Assembly: GCA_015256455.1 (NCBI GenBank) | Contig: JABZMB010000008.1 | Location: 1-39,010 of the forward strand | Reading direction: 5' to 3' | Length of the DNA stretch: 39,010 nucleotides | Origin: Solobacterium sp. | GTDB taxonomy: Bacteria > Bacillota_I > Bacilli_A > Erysipelotrichales > Erysipelotrichaceae | Shown: in pieces, positions 1-8,573 of the stretch | Numbering within the stretch: position 1 is the stretch's first letter | Layout: each line of letters starts with the position of its first letter | Translations under genes and position numbers: made by a program | Notes under the pieces: model-generated | What the model saw: the letters and a program-made list of their open reading frames with translations, nothing else | Told to the model about the DNA's origin: nothing | The model's database searches: none

Positions 1-2
1 CA

Positions 3-107
3 GTGATTCTGGAACCAAAGGTTACTGTAAAGTCTGCAGTAAAGGAAGATAGCTTGGCTGAGATTGAGAAGCTAGCTGATGCGATTGTTGCATCATTAGA
101 AAAATAA
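3..107 (+). CDS. Unidentified protein, C-terminal fragment (cut by window start)
   Basis: An open frame enters from the left edge and ends at TAA 105-107, giving the last 34 residues of a protein. The fragment ends in a predicted amphipathic helix (LAEIEKLADAIVASLEK). It is followed 4 bases later by a good terminator, which supports it being the true end of a gene. Too little is present to assign a family, and I do not recognise it. Confidence 0.6.
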   Translation: MILEPKVTVKSAVKEDSLAEIEKLADAIVASLEK

Positions 108-111
108 ATTA

Positions 112-140
112 AGAGTGCTTGGTTATAAGCGCTCTTTTTT
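112..140 (+). terminator. Rho-independent terminator of the left-edge gene
   Basis: An 8-bp stem (112-119 with 128-135, one G-T pair) closes an 8-base loop and is followed by a T run. It separates the left-edge gene from the AT-rich gene at 210. Confidence 0.85.
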
Positions 141-156
141 CACAATAATATAGACA

Positions 157-185
157 CTGTACGAAAATAAATGATAGATTATAGT
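157..185 (+). promoter_or_regulatory. Weak candidate promoter of the phosphoesterase gene
   Basis: TATAGT at 180-185 lies 17 bases after CTGTAC (157-162), a poor -35. If used, transcription would start near 192, downstream of the upstream ATG at 171. That agrees with choosing the ATG at 210 as the gene start. Confidence 0.3.
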
Positions 186-209
186 AAAGTAATTCTACGT
201 GAGGTAATC

Positions 210-2687
210 ATGAAAAAATCTCTTGATTTAAATACAATAATTAATTTTGTCTTACAAGCAAAAACAAAGAAGTCTATAAAAGATTATATTTATGATAATA
301 GACAGTATTATGCAGGTAATATACTTACAGATTTAATATTAACTGGCGATATTGAGATTTTAAAAAAATTACCAGGTGAATGTTTGGATTTTCGTAACTG
401 CATGAAAGTAGCAGTAATATTTGGGGATGAAGGATTTTCGTATTTACCGAAAATGAAAAATAGAAGAAACGAAATCTCTCAAGCATTATTGGGAAAAACT
501 CTTGAAGTAAAGGCTGATCCGAGTTCTATATACTATGACTACTATGATAAAAGCTATTATTTAGAAAAATATATCTTTGCTAATGGGGTAAAAGCCCTTA
601 ATACATCATACGAAATTTTATCTTTTAAAAATATTAAAGATTTATATAGAGCAAATAATAATAATCTTATCGGAGTTAATTTAATAAATGTTCCAGTTCC
701 TAAATTAGATAGAAAAGAGTTGGATTTTACAGGCGCATATGTATTACGTAAAGATATCAGTTTATATCCGAATGCAATTGCTGTAGATGAAATTATTTGT
801 GAAAAAAAATTTTATCCAAAAAATTTTGAAAATAATAATTTAATTAATCACCATTTTAGTGTTTGTTATTCGTATATATCTGAAGATGGTAAGTTTAAAG
901 AGTATAGTAGAACTGAATGGTTCGATACATTTGCAGAGTTTTCTAAATATTTAAATAATGATTTATCTAATTCCGATTTACGAGGCTATAATCTAAATGG
1001 TGTTAATTTAGAAGATTTTAATCTTGATAATGCCCTGTACGATGATCCTAATTATTATACTAGTAGAAATTTATTAAATATTTTATCAAGTTCTAGTTTG
1101 GAATTATATAATCCAGAATCTAAGCTTCCTGCGTTATATAATTTTGATTATTTTTCTGATTACTTTGCTTACTATATATCAGATTTACATTTAGACCATA
1201 AGATTAATAATCTTTCTTTAGGTTATGATTATGAAATACCAATGTATATAGAGAAGAAAGTTAATGAATTATATACATCAATAAATAGAAGTGCAGATGA
1301 GGATGAAGACGATAGTGATTCTTATGTCCATTCCAATTATTCGCCACTGTTTATACTAGGAGATATTTCTTCTTCGTATGAGATAAATAAATACTTTTTA
1401 GAAGTATTATCGAATAAATTCAAATTTAAAGATATAATACTAGTTTTAGGTAATCATGAATTATGGGAATCAAATTATCGAGTTCAATTGAACAAATATA
1501 AAAAATTATGTAAAAAATTGGATATTGAGTTACTGGATAATAGTATGTTGGTTATTAAAGATGGTGAATACTGTGCTTCGCGCTTAATAAGATACTCGGA
1601 AGATAAATTACTTAAAATGAGTAGTGCTGAGATTCAAAAAGCAGTACGAAATAGTCGTCTAATAGTCTTTGGTGGAATTGGCTTTGCAGGGTTAAACAAA
1701 GAATTTAATGCAACTAATGGTATTTTCCGTGATTCATTAACAAGAAAAGAAGAAATTCTTGAATCAAAGAAAATCGATAAGTTATATAAGAAATTAAATA
1801 AAGCTCTCTCTTCACATCAACTTGTAATAGCGACACATATGCCAAAGTCTGATTGGTCAAAAGAAAAAAATAATAAGAATTGGATATATCTGCATGGTCA
1901 CACGCACCGGAATTATTTCAAAAATGATTTGGATGAACATATATTCGCGGATAATCAAATTGGTTATAAAGAAAAGAAATTTAATTTAAATCACTTCAAT
2001 TTCTGTGGTAGATACGACACGTTAGAAAACTATAAAGATGGAATTCATACAATTTCACCATTAGCTTATTTGAATTTTAATCGAGGAAAAAATATTGAAG
2101 TTAATTATAATTCTGATTTACCAGTCATTATGATTAAGAAGAATGGATTCTATCTATTTATGAACAAATATAATAATAAGTATCGTATTCTTCGTGGTGG
2201 AACAGCGAAACGAGCTGATTATGAACCGGAATATTACTATACTAATATGGATAAGCAGATAGATATTATTCTAAAACCATATAACAAATATTTTGAACTT
2301 CAAAGCAAAGTTGCTAAGTATATTCAGTCTATTGGTGGTAGTGGAATTATTCATGGAGCGATTGTGGATATAGATTTTTACAATCATATTTATGTTTACC
2401 CAAATGGTAAGTTAATTCCATATTCAGCACAAGATATTATTAATAAAGAGATTTATTCGGATCTATCAATTCTACTTGAAGAACAATGTCCAAAATTATA
2501 TTTGAATTATCAATCATCACAAGTGCCAAAATTATTTCAGAGTAATATTAGTATCAAAAAAACATATTTAGATACTGATATCTATAGAGTTTCTAATAAA
2601 ATGAGAAGTATGCAATATTTAAAGGAATGTAATGTTATTAGAGAATGGACTATTCAACCAAAATTAGTTAAGAGCAAAAAGAAATAA
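210..2687 (+). CDS. Large calcineurin-like phosphoesterase with pentapeptide-like segment
   Basis: An 825-residue protein. About 250 N-terminal residues are unrecognised. Residues 251-277 carry five pentapeptide-like units (DLSNS DLRGY NLNGV NLEDF NLDNA). A metallophosphoesterase domain follows with its full metal-binding series: DLH (325-327), GD (384-385), GNHE (414-417), a histidine in ATHMP (543) and GHTH (563-566). An acidic insert (about 362-371) sits between the first two motifs. About 250 further residues follow with no motif I know. No signal peptide or membrane segment is visible. The ATG at 210 is chosen over the one at 171 because GAGG lies 7 bases before it. Base composition is clearly more AT-rich than the neighbours, and the gene stands alone between two terminators, so it may be an acquired accessory gene. 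The domain fits hydrolysis of a phosphoester using two metal ions; the substrate is unknown. Confidence 0.85.
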   Translation: MKKSLDLNTIINFVLQAKTKKSIKDYIYDNRQYYAGNILTDLILTGDIEILKKLPGECLDFRNCMKVAVIFGDEGFSYLPKMKNRRNEISQALLGKTLEVKADPSSIYYDYYDKSYYLEKYIFANGVKALNTSYEILSFKNIKDLYRANNNNLIGVNLINVPVPKLDRKELDFTGAYVLRKDISLYPNAIAVDEIICEKKFYPKNFENNNLINHHFSVCYSYISEDGKFKEYSRTEWFDTFAEFSKYLNNDLSNSDLRGYNLNGVNLEDFNLDNALYDDPNYYTSRNLLNILSSSSLELYNPESKLPALYNFDYFSDYFAYYISDLHLDHKINNLSLGYDYEIPMYIEKKVNELYTSINRSADEDEDDSDSYVHSNYSPLFILGDISSSYEINKYFLEVLSNKFKFKDIILVLGNHELWESNYRVQLNKYKKLCKKLDIELLDNSMLVIKDGEYCASRLIRYSEDKLLKMSSAEIQKAVRNSRLIVFGGIGFAGLNKEFNATNGIFRDSLTRKEEILESKKIDKLYKKLNKALSSHQLVIATHMPKSDWSKEKNNKNWIYLHGHTHRNYFKNDLDEHIFADNQIGYKEKKFNLNHFNFCGRYDTLENYKDGIHTISPLAYLNFNRGKNIEVNYNSDLPVIMIKKNGFYLFMNKYNNKYRILRGGTAKRADYEPEYYYTNMDKQIDIILKPYNKYFELQSKVAKYIQSIGGSGIIHGAIVDIDFYNHIYVYPNGKLIPYSAQDIINKEIYSDLSILLEEQCPKLYLNYQSSQVPKLFQSNISIKKTYLDTDIYRVSNKMRSMQYLKECNVIREWTIQPKLVKSKKK

Positions 2688-2697
2688 TTATATGATT

Positions 2698-2738
2698 AAA
2701 ACCCACATCAAATCCTATTGAGAATCTGATGTGGGTTT
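2698..2738. terminator. Bidirectional terminator between convergent genes
   Basis: A perfect 12-bp inverted repeat (2699-2710 with 2727-2738) has A-rich DNA on one side and T-rich DNA on the other. It can end both the phosphoesterase gene (plus) and the alanyl-tRNA editing gene (minus). Confidence 0.9.
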
Positions 2739-2750
2739 AATTTATATATT

Positions 2751-3866
2751 TCACTGTTTAATATTCTTTTTTAGTAGTTCAATGACGTCATATTTTTGTT
2801 TAGATGAGCGTGCAGTGACTATCTTAGGAGAACCACCACCGCTAGCTTCTAATAAATCTTGTATAGATGCGTAGATGTCTCTTGCTTTTCCTTCTGGTGA
2901 AATGATTGAGAAATCAGTTATTTCTTCAGAAGTTGTAATCAAGATTTTTGTGGAAGATACTTCATTTAGTAAAGCTTGTGATACTGGACGTAATAGACTT
3001 ACATCCACAACATCTACTAGTACGCTATCTTCCATTTGAAGAATTTCTTTTACCTTGTACGTTGTTAATTCTTTTTGAAGATCTTCAATTTGTTTTTTAT
3101 ATACCTTATTTGTGTTGCGTAAACTCTGGATATTTTCTAGGATATCATCTTCTTTGCCGTTGAGAGTTTTACGCAATTCTTGAATTAGATTATAGTACTT
3201 CTTCAATTTAATATTTGTTGACCAACTAACAGTTGTATAGATACGTGTACCACGTGATGTCTTTTCGCTACCTAAAATGATAAAACTGCCGATTTGATTG
3301 ACATTATTTACATGTGGAGTTCCACATGGTTGACTGTCGATATCACCAAACGTTACGACTCTTACTTCATCGTGATTTGCATATTTTGGATTTGGGTATT
3401 CGCTACCTTTATAGTATGTAAACTCTGTTGGGATATCCTGTAATAGGATATCATTCATAAAATTCTGGACTTCTTCTAGATGTTTTTCATCTAGGTTTTT
3501 GCTGTTGACTTCATACCATTGATTTTCTGGTGATGTTACACCAATCGCAACAATATAAAGACCCATCTTGCCATAATAGCCATCTAGTAAATGATATGCA
3601 CTTTGTACGGTTGTATTAATGATACGCGTTTCTTTATCAACCTCCATGTGAATAGGGTTTTCTAATATGCCATCTACTTTGTGATAGAGGATGTCGTCTT
3701 CCCATTTTAAATCGATGACTTCTAAGCCATTAATAGTTCCTTTATCTCCTGGCATACCACCTTTTTCACCATAGAATACAGTCTCTTTGAAGGCGTAATA
3801 GCCGTCTTTTTCAGTTGCGATTGTTGTATCACAACTAAGGTTTAATAAATTATCATAGTGCTGCAT
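2751..3866 (-). CDS. Alanyl-tRNA editing protein (AlaX-like with DHHA1 domain)
   Basis: A 371-residue free-standing relative of the AlaRS editing half, the family that deacylates Ser- or Gly-tRNA(Ala) in the cytosol. It has an N-terminal beta-barrel-like part (FYGEKGGMPGDKG, about 31-43), a tRNA_SAD part with QSAYHLL (88-94) and CGTPH (181-185), a coiled-coil linker near 225-270, and a C-terminal DHHA1 domain with its GGGSP motif near residue 340. The usual zinc ligands are HxxxH and CxxxH. Here the first histidine is Gln88 while His92, Cys181 and His185 remain. A GGAGG lies 7 bases before the ATG. It is transcribed divergently from the TetM-like gene. Membership of the family is clear; the editing specificity is not. 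Confidence 0.88.
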   Translation of the reverse strand: MQHYDNLLNLSCDTTIATEKDGYYAFKETVFYGEKGGMPGDKGTINGLEVIDLKWEDDILYHKVDGILENPIHMEVDKETRIINTTVQSAYHLLDGYYGKMGLYIVAIGVTSPENQWYEVNSKNLDEKHLEEVQNFMNDILLQDIPTEFTYYKGSEYPNPKYANHDEVRVVTFGDIDSQPCGTPHVNNVNQIGSFIILGSEKTSRGTRIYTTVSWSTNIKLKKYYNLIQELRKTLNGKEDDILENIQSLRNTNKVYKKQIEDLQKELTTYKVKEILQMEDSVLVDVVDVSLLRPVSQALLNEVSSTKILITTSEEITDFSIISPEGKARDIYASIQDLLEASGGGSPKIVTARSSKQKYDVIELLKKNIKQ

Positions 3867-3886
3867 AGGATACCTCCATTTTTATC

Positions 3887-3892
3887 ATTATA
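3887..3892 (-). promoter_or_regulatory. -10 element for the alanyl-tRNA editing gene
   Basis: Read on the minus strand this is a consensus TATAAT. It would give a short leader that contains the GGAGG of the gene ending at 3866. No good -35 is seen 17 bases upstream (CTGCAG). Confidence 0.5.
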
Positions 3893-3942
3893 CTTGAAAA
3901 AGAGAATTCCTGCAGATTAGGTTTTCTATGCGTATTTCAAAC

Positions 3943-3958
3943 TGGTATAATACAAGCA
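3943..3958 (+). promoter_or_regulatory. Extended -10 promoter giving a predicted leaderless transcript
   Basis: TGGTATAAT at 3943-3951 is a consensus extended -10; the -35 region is weak. A start site about 7 bases beyond the -10 falls on the A of the ATG at 3958. There is no Shine-Dalgarno sequence before that ATG; the promoter itself occupies that space. Confidence 0.7.
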
Positions 3959-6462
3959 TGGGTCAAACAAAACGTACAGTTATCGGTATCCTAGCACATG
4001 TAGATGCGGGTAAGACGACATTAATAGAGAGTATCCTTTATCAAACAGGTGCGATTGGAGCATTAGGTAGAGTGGATCATCGCGATTCTTTTTTTGATTT
4101 TGATGAACAAGAAAGAAATCGTGGTATTACAATCTATTCTAAAGAGGCTCACTTTGTTTATAAAGATATCGAAGTATATATCATCGATACACCAGGACAT
4201 GCGGATTTTTCATCTGAGATGGAAAGAACTTTGTCCGTTTTAGATATGGCAATTCTATTGATCAATGGACAAGATGGTGTTCAGGCACATAGTGAAACAA
4301 TATGGAAGTGTTTAGAGTATTATCATATTCCTACTTTAGTCTTTGTTAACAAGATGGATATTAGTTATTTTACTCAAGAAAAGTTACTTATGGATATTCA
4401 TGCTAAACTATCCGGTAACTGTATCAATTGGTTAAACGAAGATAAGATGGAAGAAATTTGCTTTTCTAGCGATGTGCTCTTAGAGCAGTATGAAAGCAAG
4501 GGTTCTTTGACATCGGAAGAGATTGTAGAGGGTTTCTATCATCGTAGTTTCTTTCCGATGTTCTTCGGTTCTGCATTAAAGCTGCAAGGCATTGATGTAT
4601 TGTTAGAGGGAATTGCACAATTTTCAGTTGGTAGAAATTATCCTGATGAGTTTGGTGCAAGAGTTTATAAGATTACCGTAGCAGAAAATCATACACGTCT
4701 AACACATGTAAAGATTACTGGTGGTATATTGCATGCGAAACAAAGACTCGATGAGGATGAAAAGGTAGACCAGATTCGGCTTTATCATGGCTCAAAGTTT
4801 AGCATGTTAGAGGAAGCATATCCTGGTATGGTCGTGGTATTAAAGGGCCTTGAACATTTCGAAGCAGGAGATGGTTTAGGCTTTGAAGAGACACAAAAAC
4901 AACCAATATTAAATGCATATATGGATTATCGTTTGGTTTATCCAAAGGGTACAGATTTACTTGTGCTGATGACGACTTGTCGTGAAATTAGTGATGAAGA
5001 TCCAGCACTTGAAATGGATATCCAAAACGAAACAGGGCAGATTGATGTACATATCATGGGTGAAATGCAAATGGAAGTTTTACAGAAGAGGATTTTAGAT
5101 TGCTGTGGAATTTCCGTAGGCTTTAGTACAGGTAGGATACTCTATCGTGAAACGATTGCAGAATCTGTAAAGGGTGCAGGTCACTTTGAACCATTGCGCC
5201 ATTATGCAGAAGTACAGGTTCGATTAGATCCTCTTGAAAGAGGTAAGGGAATTTTAATAGCCAATGAAACTGGTTCAGATCAATTATCCTTTAACTGGCA
5301 AAATGCAATACTAAGTGCTTTACGTACCAAGAAACATCGTGGAGTACTAACTGGCAGTGAACTAACGGATGTAAAGATTACTTTAATTGCTGGAAAAGGT
5401 CATTTAAAACATACTGAAGGTGGAGACTTTAGACAAGCTGCTTCACGTGCAGTACGACAAGCATTGATGAAAACAACATCAATACTATTAGAGCCGTATG
5501 TACGGTTTGAATTAACTGTACCGAGTGAATTCTTATCAAAAGCATTATTTGATTTAGAAAGTAAAAAGGCACAGTTTGAAATACAGGATAGTGGAGATGG
5601 TCGCAGTGTCATCGTCGGCAGAGGTTGTATTCGTTTACTTGCCCACTATCAAAATGAAGTAAATGCCTATAGCAAAGGACAAGGAAGGTTTTCCTTCCAA
5701 CCGGATGGTTATGATATGTGTCAGGATACTGATGAGATTGTGACTCAAATTGGTTATGATCCTGAAATGGATATGCGTAATCCTTCATCTTCTGTATTCT
5801 GTGCAAATGGTAGTGGCTTTACAGTGACTTGGGATAAAGCGGATGAATACATGGATATCGTAGAGGAAAAGGTAGAATCCACTTCAACTGTGCATCGCAC
5901 ATATCGAATTGAAGAGGATGAATTAAAGCGTATTTTCGAACGTTCAACATCTAACAATCGCAACTTTGATAAACAAAGCAATCCTATTAAAAAGAAACCT
6001 AAGGAAGAAAAGCCGAAAGTAATCAAACATTTACCCGCATGTCTTGTGGTAGATGGCTACAATATGATATTTAGTTGGGATATATTTAAAGATTATAAAG
6101 ATGAAGAATTAGCAATCTCGCGTGAAAAATTATTGGATATTTTGTTCAACTATCAAGCGTTCACAGGAGAAAAAATGATTGTTGTATTTGATGGCTATAA
6201 AGTCAAAGATAATCTTGGTACAATATATTCACGTAAGGACATGGAAGTCGTGTACACATCCAGTAATTTGACAGCAGATGCGTATATTGAACGTTTTGTG
6301 TCAGATCATCAGAAAGACTATGACATTACTGTCGCAAGTTCTGATGGGTTGATTCAAAATGCAATCTTTGCGCAAGGTGCTAAGCGCATGTCCGCAAGAG
6401 AATTATTTGGACGTATTACTTTTATCAATCATGAGATTGAAGAACAATTAACACATTCATAG
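3958..6462 (+). CDS. TetM-like translation GTPase fused to a C-terminal NYN (YacP/Rae1-like) nuclease domain
   Basis: An 834-residue protein. The N-terminal GTPase has AHVDAGKTT (13-21), RGITI (55-59), DTPGHADF (77-84) and NKMD (131-134), then EF-G-type domains as in ribosomal protection proteins. The domain IV tip (about 479-491) reads GKGHLKHTEGGDF, not the YSPVS-type loop that TetM and TetO use to displace tetracycline. A charged linker (about 665-689) leads to a NYN domain (690-834) with acidic residues at VVDGYN (Asp699), FDGY (Asp745), TADAY (Asp774) and SSDG (Asp796). In Bacillus subtilis the free-standing YacP protein, Rae1, cuts mRNA in the ribosomal A site. The fusion suggests a factor that binds the ribosome like EF-G and cuts mRNA there; this is inference. 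The start at 3958 matches the family's N-terminus; the in-frame ATG at 3928 lies upstream of the promoter -10. Confidence 0.9.
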   Translation: MGQTKRTVIGILAHVDAGKTTLIESILYQTGAIGALGRVDHRDSFFDFDEQERNRGITIYSKEAHFVYKDIEVYIIDTPGHADFSSEMERTLSVLDMAILLINGQDGVQAHSETIWKCLEYYHIPTLVFVNKMDISYFTQEKLLMDIHAKLSGNCINWLNEDKMEEICFSSDVLLEQYESKGSLTSEEIVEGFYHRSFFPMFFGSALKLQGIDVLLEGIAQFSVGRNYPDEFGARVYKITVAENHTRLTHVKITGGILHAKQRLDEDEKVDQIRLYHGSKFSMLEEAYPGMVVVLKGLEHFEAGDGLGFEETQKQPILNAYMDYRLVYPKGTDLLVLMTTCREISDEDPALEMDIQNETGQIDVHIMGEMQMEVLQKRILDCCGISVGFSTGRILYRETIAESVKGAGHFEPLRHYAEVQVRLDPLERGKGILIANETGSDQLSFNWQNAILSALRTKKHRGVLTGSELTDVKITLIAGKGHLKHTEGGDFRQAASRAVRQALMKTTSILLEPYVRFELTVPSEFLSKALFDLESKKAQFEIQDSGDGRSVIVGRGCIRLLAHYQNEVNAYSKGQGRFSFQPDGYDMCQDTDEIVTQIGYDPEMDMRNPSSSVFCANGSGFTVTWDKADEYMDIVEEKVESTSTVHRTYRIEEDELKRIFERSTSNNRNFDKQSNPIKKKPKEEKPKVIKHLPACLVVDGYNMIFSWDIFKDYKDEELAISREKLLDILFNYQAFTGEKMIVVFDGYKVKDNLGTIYSRKDMEVVYTSSNLTADAYIERFVSDHQKDYDITVASSDGLIQNAIFAQGAKRMSARELFGRITFINHEIEEQLTHS

Positions 6463-6470
6463 GAGAGAGT

Positions 6471-7055
6471 ATGGCAAAACTATATTTTTATTACGGAGCG
6501 ATGGGAAGCTCTAAGACAGCGAATGCACTTATGGCTGATTATAACTATCGTGAGCGTGGTCAAAAGACTATTTTGGCGAAAACAAATATTGATACGCGTG
6601 ATGGAAAGAATATCATTTGGTCTCGTATTGGTTTAGAAAGAGAATGCATTCTATTATCTGATATCTGTGCGATGGATGAAGAAGAGTTACGTACATATGA
6701 CGCAATTATCGTAGATGAAATACAGTTTGCTAAACGTGAACAAATCAACTTCTTAGCGCATATCGTTGATGATTTAAAAGTACCGGTATTGTGCTATGGA
6801 TTGCGTTCTGACTTCCAGTTAAATTTATTTGAAGGAAGTGAGCGATTGCTTGCGATTGCGGATGAACTACATGAAGTAAAAACGGTATGTTGGTGTGGTA
6901 AGAAAGCAACTTGTAATGCACGCTATAATGAACATGGAATTGTGCGTGTTGGTACACAGGTATTATTAGGCGCAAATGATGATTATATTGCGCTATGTCG
7001 TAAGCATTTCCTTGAAGGAAAACTTCATGGTGAAGAGCCGGTAGGCTTGAAATAA
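6471..7055 (+). CDS. tdk: Thymidine kinase
   Basis: A 194-residue cytosolic enzyme that phosphorylates thymidine with ATP in pyrimidine salvage. The P-loop YGAMGSSKT is at residues 8-16 and the Walker B/catalytic segment VDEIQF near 83-88. A C-terminal zinc-site pattern is visible as CWCGKKATC near 142-150 and CRKH near 182-185. The length is normal for type II thymidine kinases. It starts 8 bases after the TetM-NYN stop with a GGAGAG site, so it is probably co-transcribed with that gene. A terminator follows. Confidence 0.95.
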   Translation: MAKLYFYYGAMGSSKTANALMADYNYRERGQKTILAKTNIDTRDGKNIIWSRIGLERECILLSDICAMDEEELRTYDAIIVDEIQFAKREQINFLAHIVDDLKVPVLCYGLRSDFQLNLFEGSERLLAIADELHEVKTVCWCGKKATCNARYNEHGIVRVGTQVLLGANDDYIALCRKHFLEGKLHGEEPVGLK

Positions 7056-7096
7056 TTCAATGTTGGTATAAATTGAGTTACAAATATTCATTTTTT

Positions 7097-7129
7097 GTGA
7101 TGAACGAGATATTTGTTCATCACTTTTTC
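7097..7129 (+). terminator. Terminator after tdk
   Basis: A perfect 9-bp stem (7097-7105 with 7115-7123), a 9-base loop and a T run. The in-frame ATG at 7113 that would extend the next gene lies inside this hairpin and is therefore unlikely to be used. Confidence 0.9.
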
Positions 7130-7175
7130 TTTATTTTCTGATATACTTTTTTACATTGCGAAAGGAGAACTGGAG

Positions 7176-8543
7176 ATGTTTAAACAAAGACAAACTGACA
7201 TGTTAAATGGAATTATTTGGAAAGAAATTTTACTGTTTTTTGTCCCGATAATGTTCGGTTCTATCTTTCAACAGCTATATAATACAGCCGATGCGATGGT
7301 TGTAGGTAACTATGTTGGTAAGGAAGCTTTAGCGGCAGTAGGTGGCTCTACTGGTGTTGTGATAGGATTGCTGGTTAATTTAATTGTAGGTTTATCGAGT
7401 GGTGCGACAGTTGTTATTGCGCAAGCGTATGGTAGTAATGATTATTCTTCTGTGAAAAAGGCTGTACAGACAGCAATGAGTTCTAGTGTATTTATTGGTG
7501 CAATCTTTACAGTGATTGGCATTGTCTTTACGCCATGGGCGATGAATACGTTGAATGTACCTGCAGACATCATGGATTATTCTGTATTGTATATGCGTAT
7601 CTATATGCTCGGTATGATACCGACGATGATTTATAACACTGGTGCTGGTATCTTACGTGCAGTTGGTGACTCCAAGCGTCCACTATACTTCTTGATAGCC
7701 GCATGTATTACCAATATCGTATTAGATGTATTGTTTGTAGTTTTCTTCCACTGGGATGTGGCAGGTGTAGCGATTGCGACTGTTGTATCACAGGTTGTAA
7801 GTGGTATATTAACGCTGTATATCCTAGCGGCAGAAGATAGTGCGTATTACTTTAATATTCGTAACTTAAAGTGTGATATGCAAATCTTAAAGCAGATTCT
7901 GGTGATTGGTTTACCAAATGGTATCCAAGGTGCATTATACAGTTTTGCAAATCTCTTTGTACAAGCAACTGTCAATAGTTATGGAACGAATACCGTCGCC
8001 GCATATACTGCCTTTGGTAAGATTGATGCACTATTCTGGAATTACTCTGGTGCACTTGGCACTGCAACACTAACATTTATCGGTCAAAACTTTGGTGCAG
8101 GTAAGATTAAGCGTATGAAGCAGGGAGTATGGAATGCAATAGGCATCTATACGGTTGGTTCATTGCTCATTACTGTACTCCTGTACTTCCATGGGGATTA
8201 TATCTGCAGTTTATTTACGCAAGATACGGAAGTAATTGATATCTGCGTACAGATGATTCGTCAGTTATGTGTATTCTGGCCAGTCTTTGTATTCCTAGAG
8301 ATTTATGTCGCTGCGACACGTGCTTGTGGTGATGTAATTTATCCAATGATTATTACCATGATGGGTATTGGTGTACTACGTATTGTGTATATCCTATTTG
8401 TGCCATCATCTAGTGTCTTTGAATCCTTGCGTATTTACCCAATTACTTGGGTTGTAACAAGTACTATCTTTATTATTTATTACTTCCAAGGTAGTTGGCT
8501 GAAACGCAGTCTTCAAAGAAGAAATATTACAGTAGTTGATTAG
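7176..8543 (+). CDS. MATE family efflux transporter
   Basis: A 455-residue membrane protein with about 12 predicted helices in two halves. The N-terminal region FGSIFQQLYNTADAMVVGNYVG is typical of MATE proteins, as is the second-half repeat beginning near LPNGIQGALYSFANLFVQ. Such proteins export organic cations, drugs or metabolites across the cytoplasmic membrane in exchange for Na+ or H+; the substrate cannot be read from sequence. The ATG at 7176 is preceded by AAGGAG with 8 bases of spacing. It is a single-gene unit bounded by terminators on both sides. Confidence 0.93.
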   Translation: MFKQRQTDMLNGIIWKEILLFFVPIMFGSIFQQLYNTADAMVVGNYVGKEALAAVGGSTGVVIGLLVNLIVGLSSGATVVIAQAYGSNDYSSVKKAVQTAMSSSVFIGAIFTVIGIVFTPWAMNTLNVPADIMDYSVLYMRIYMLGMIPTMIYNTGAGILRAVGDSKRPLYFLIAACITNIVLDVLFVVFFHWDVAGVAIATVVSQVVSGILTLYILAAEDSAYYFNIRNLKCDMQILKQILVIGLPNGIQGALYSFANLFVQATVNSYGTNTVAAYTAFGKIDALFWNYSGALGTATLTFIGQNFGAGKIKRMKQGVWNAIGIYTVGSLLITVLLYFHGDYICSLFTQDTEVIDICVQMIRQLCVFWPVFVFLEIYVAATRACGDVIYPMIITMMGIGVLRIVYILFVPSSSVFESLRIYPITWVVTSTIFIIYYFQGSWLKRSLQRRNITVVD

Positions 8544-8568
8544 GAACTTTTTACAAAGTTCCTTTTTT
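8542..8568 (+). terminator. Terminator after the MATE gene
   Basis: A 9-bp stem (8542-8550 with 8555-8563), a 4-base loop and a T run, beginning at the stop codon of the transporter gene. Confidence 0.9.
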
Positions 8569-8573
8569 CATGC

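Noticed and set aside
171..209. Upstream in-frame start for the phosphoesterase gene
   Set aside because: No ribosome binding site, and the only -10-like element lies inside it; GAGG precedes the ATG at 210.
3928..3957. Earlier ATG for the TetM-NYN gene
   Set aside because: It lies upstream of the -10 element and would add residues absent from the family N-terminus.
3958..6462. Tetracycline resistance gene
   Set aside because: The drug-displacing loop is missing and a nuclease domain is attached; similarity to TetM alone does not support resistance.
7113..7175. Longer N-terminus for the MATE transporter
   Set aside because: The extra ATG sits in the loop of the preceding terminator, and a good AAGGAG precedes the ATG at 7176.
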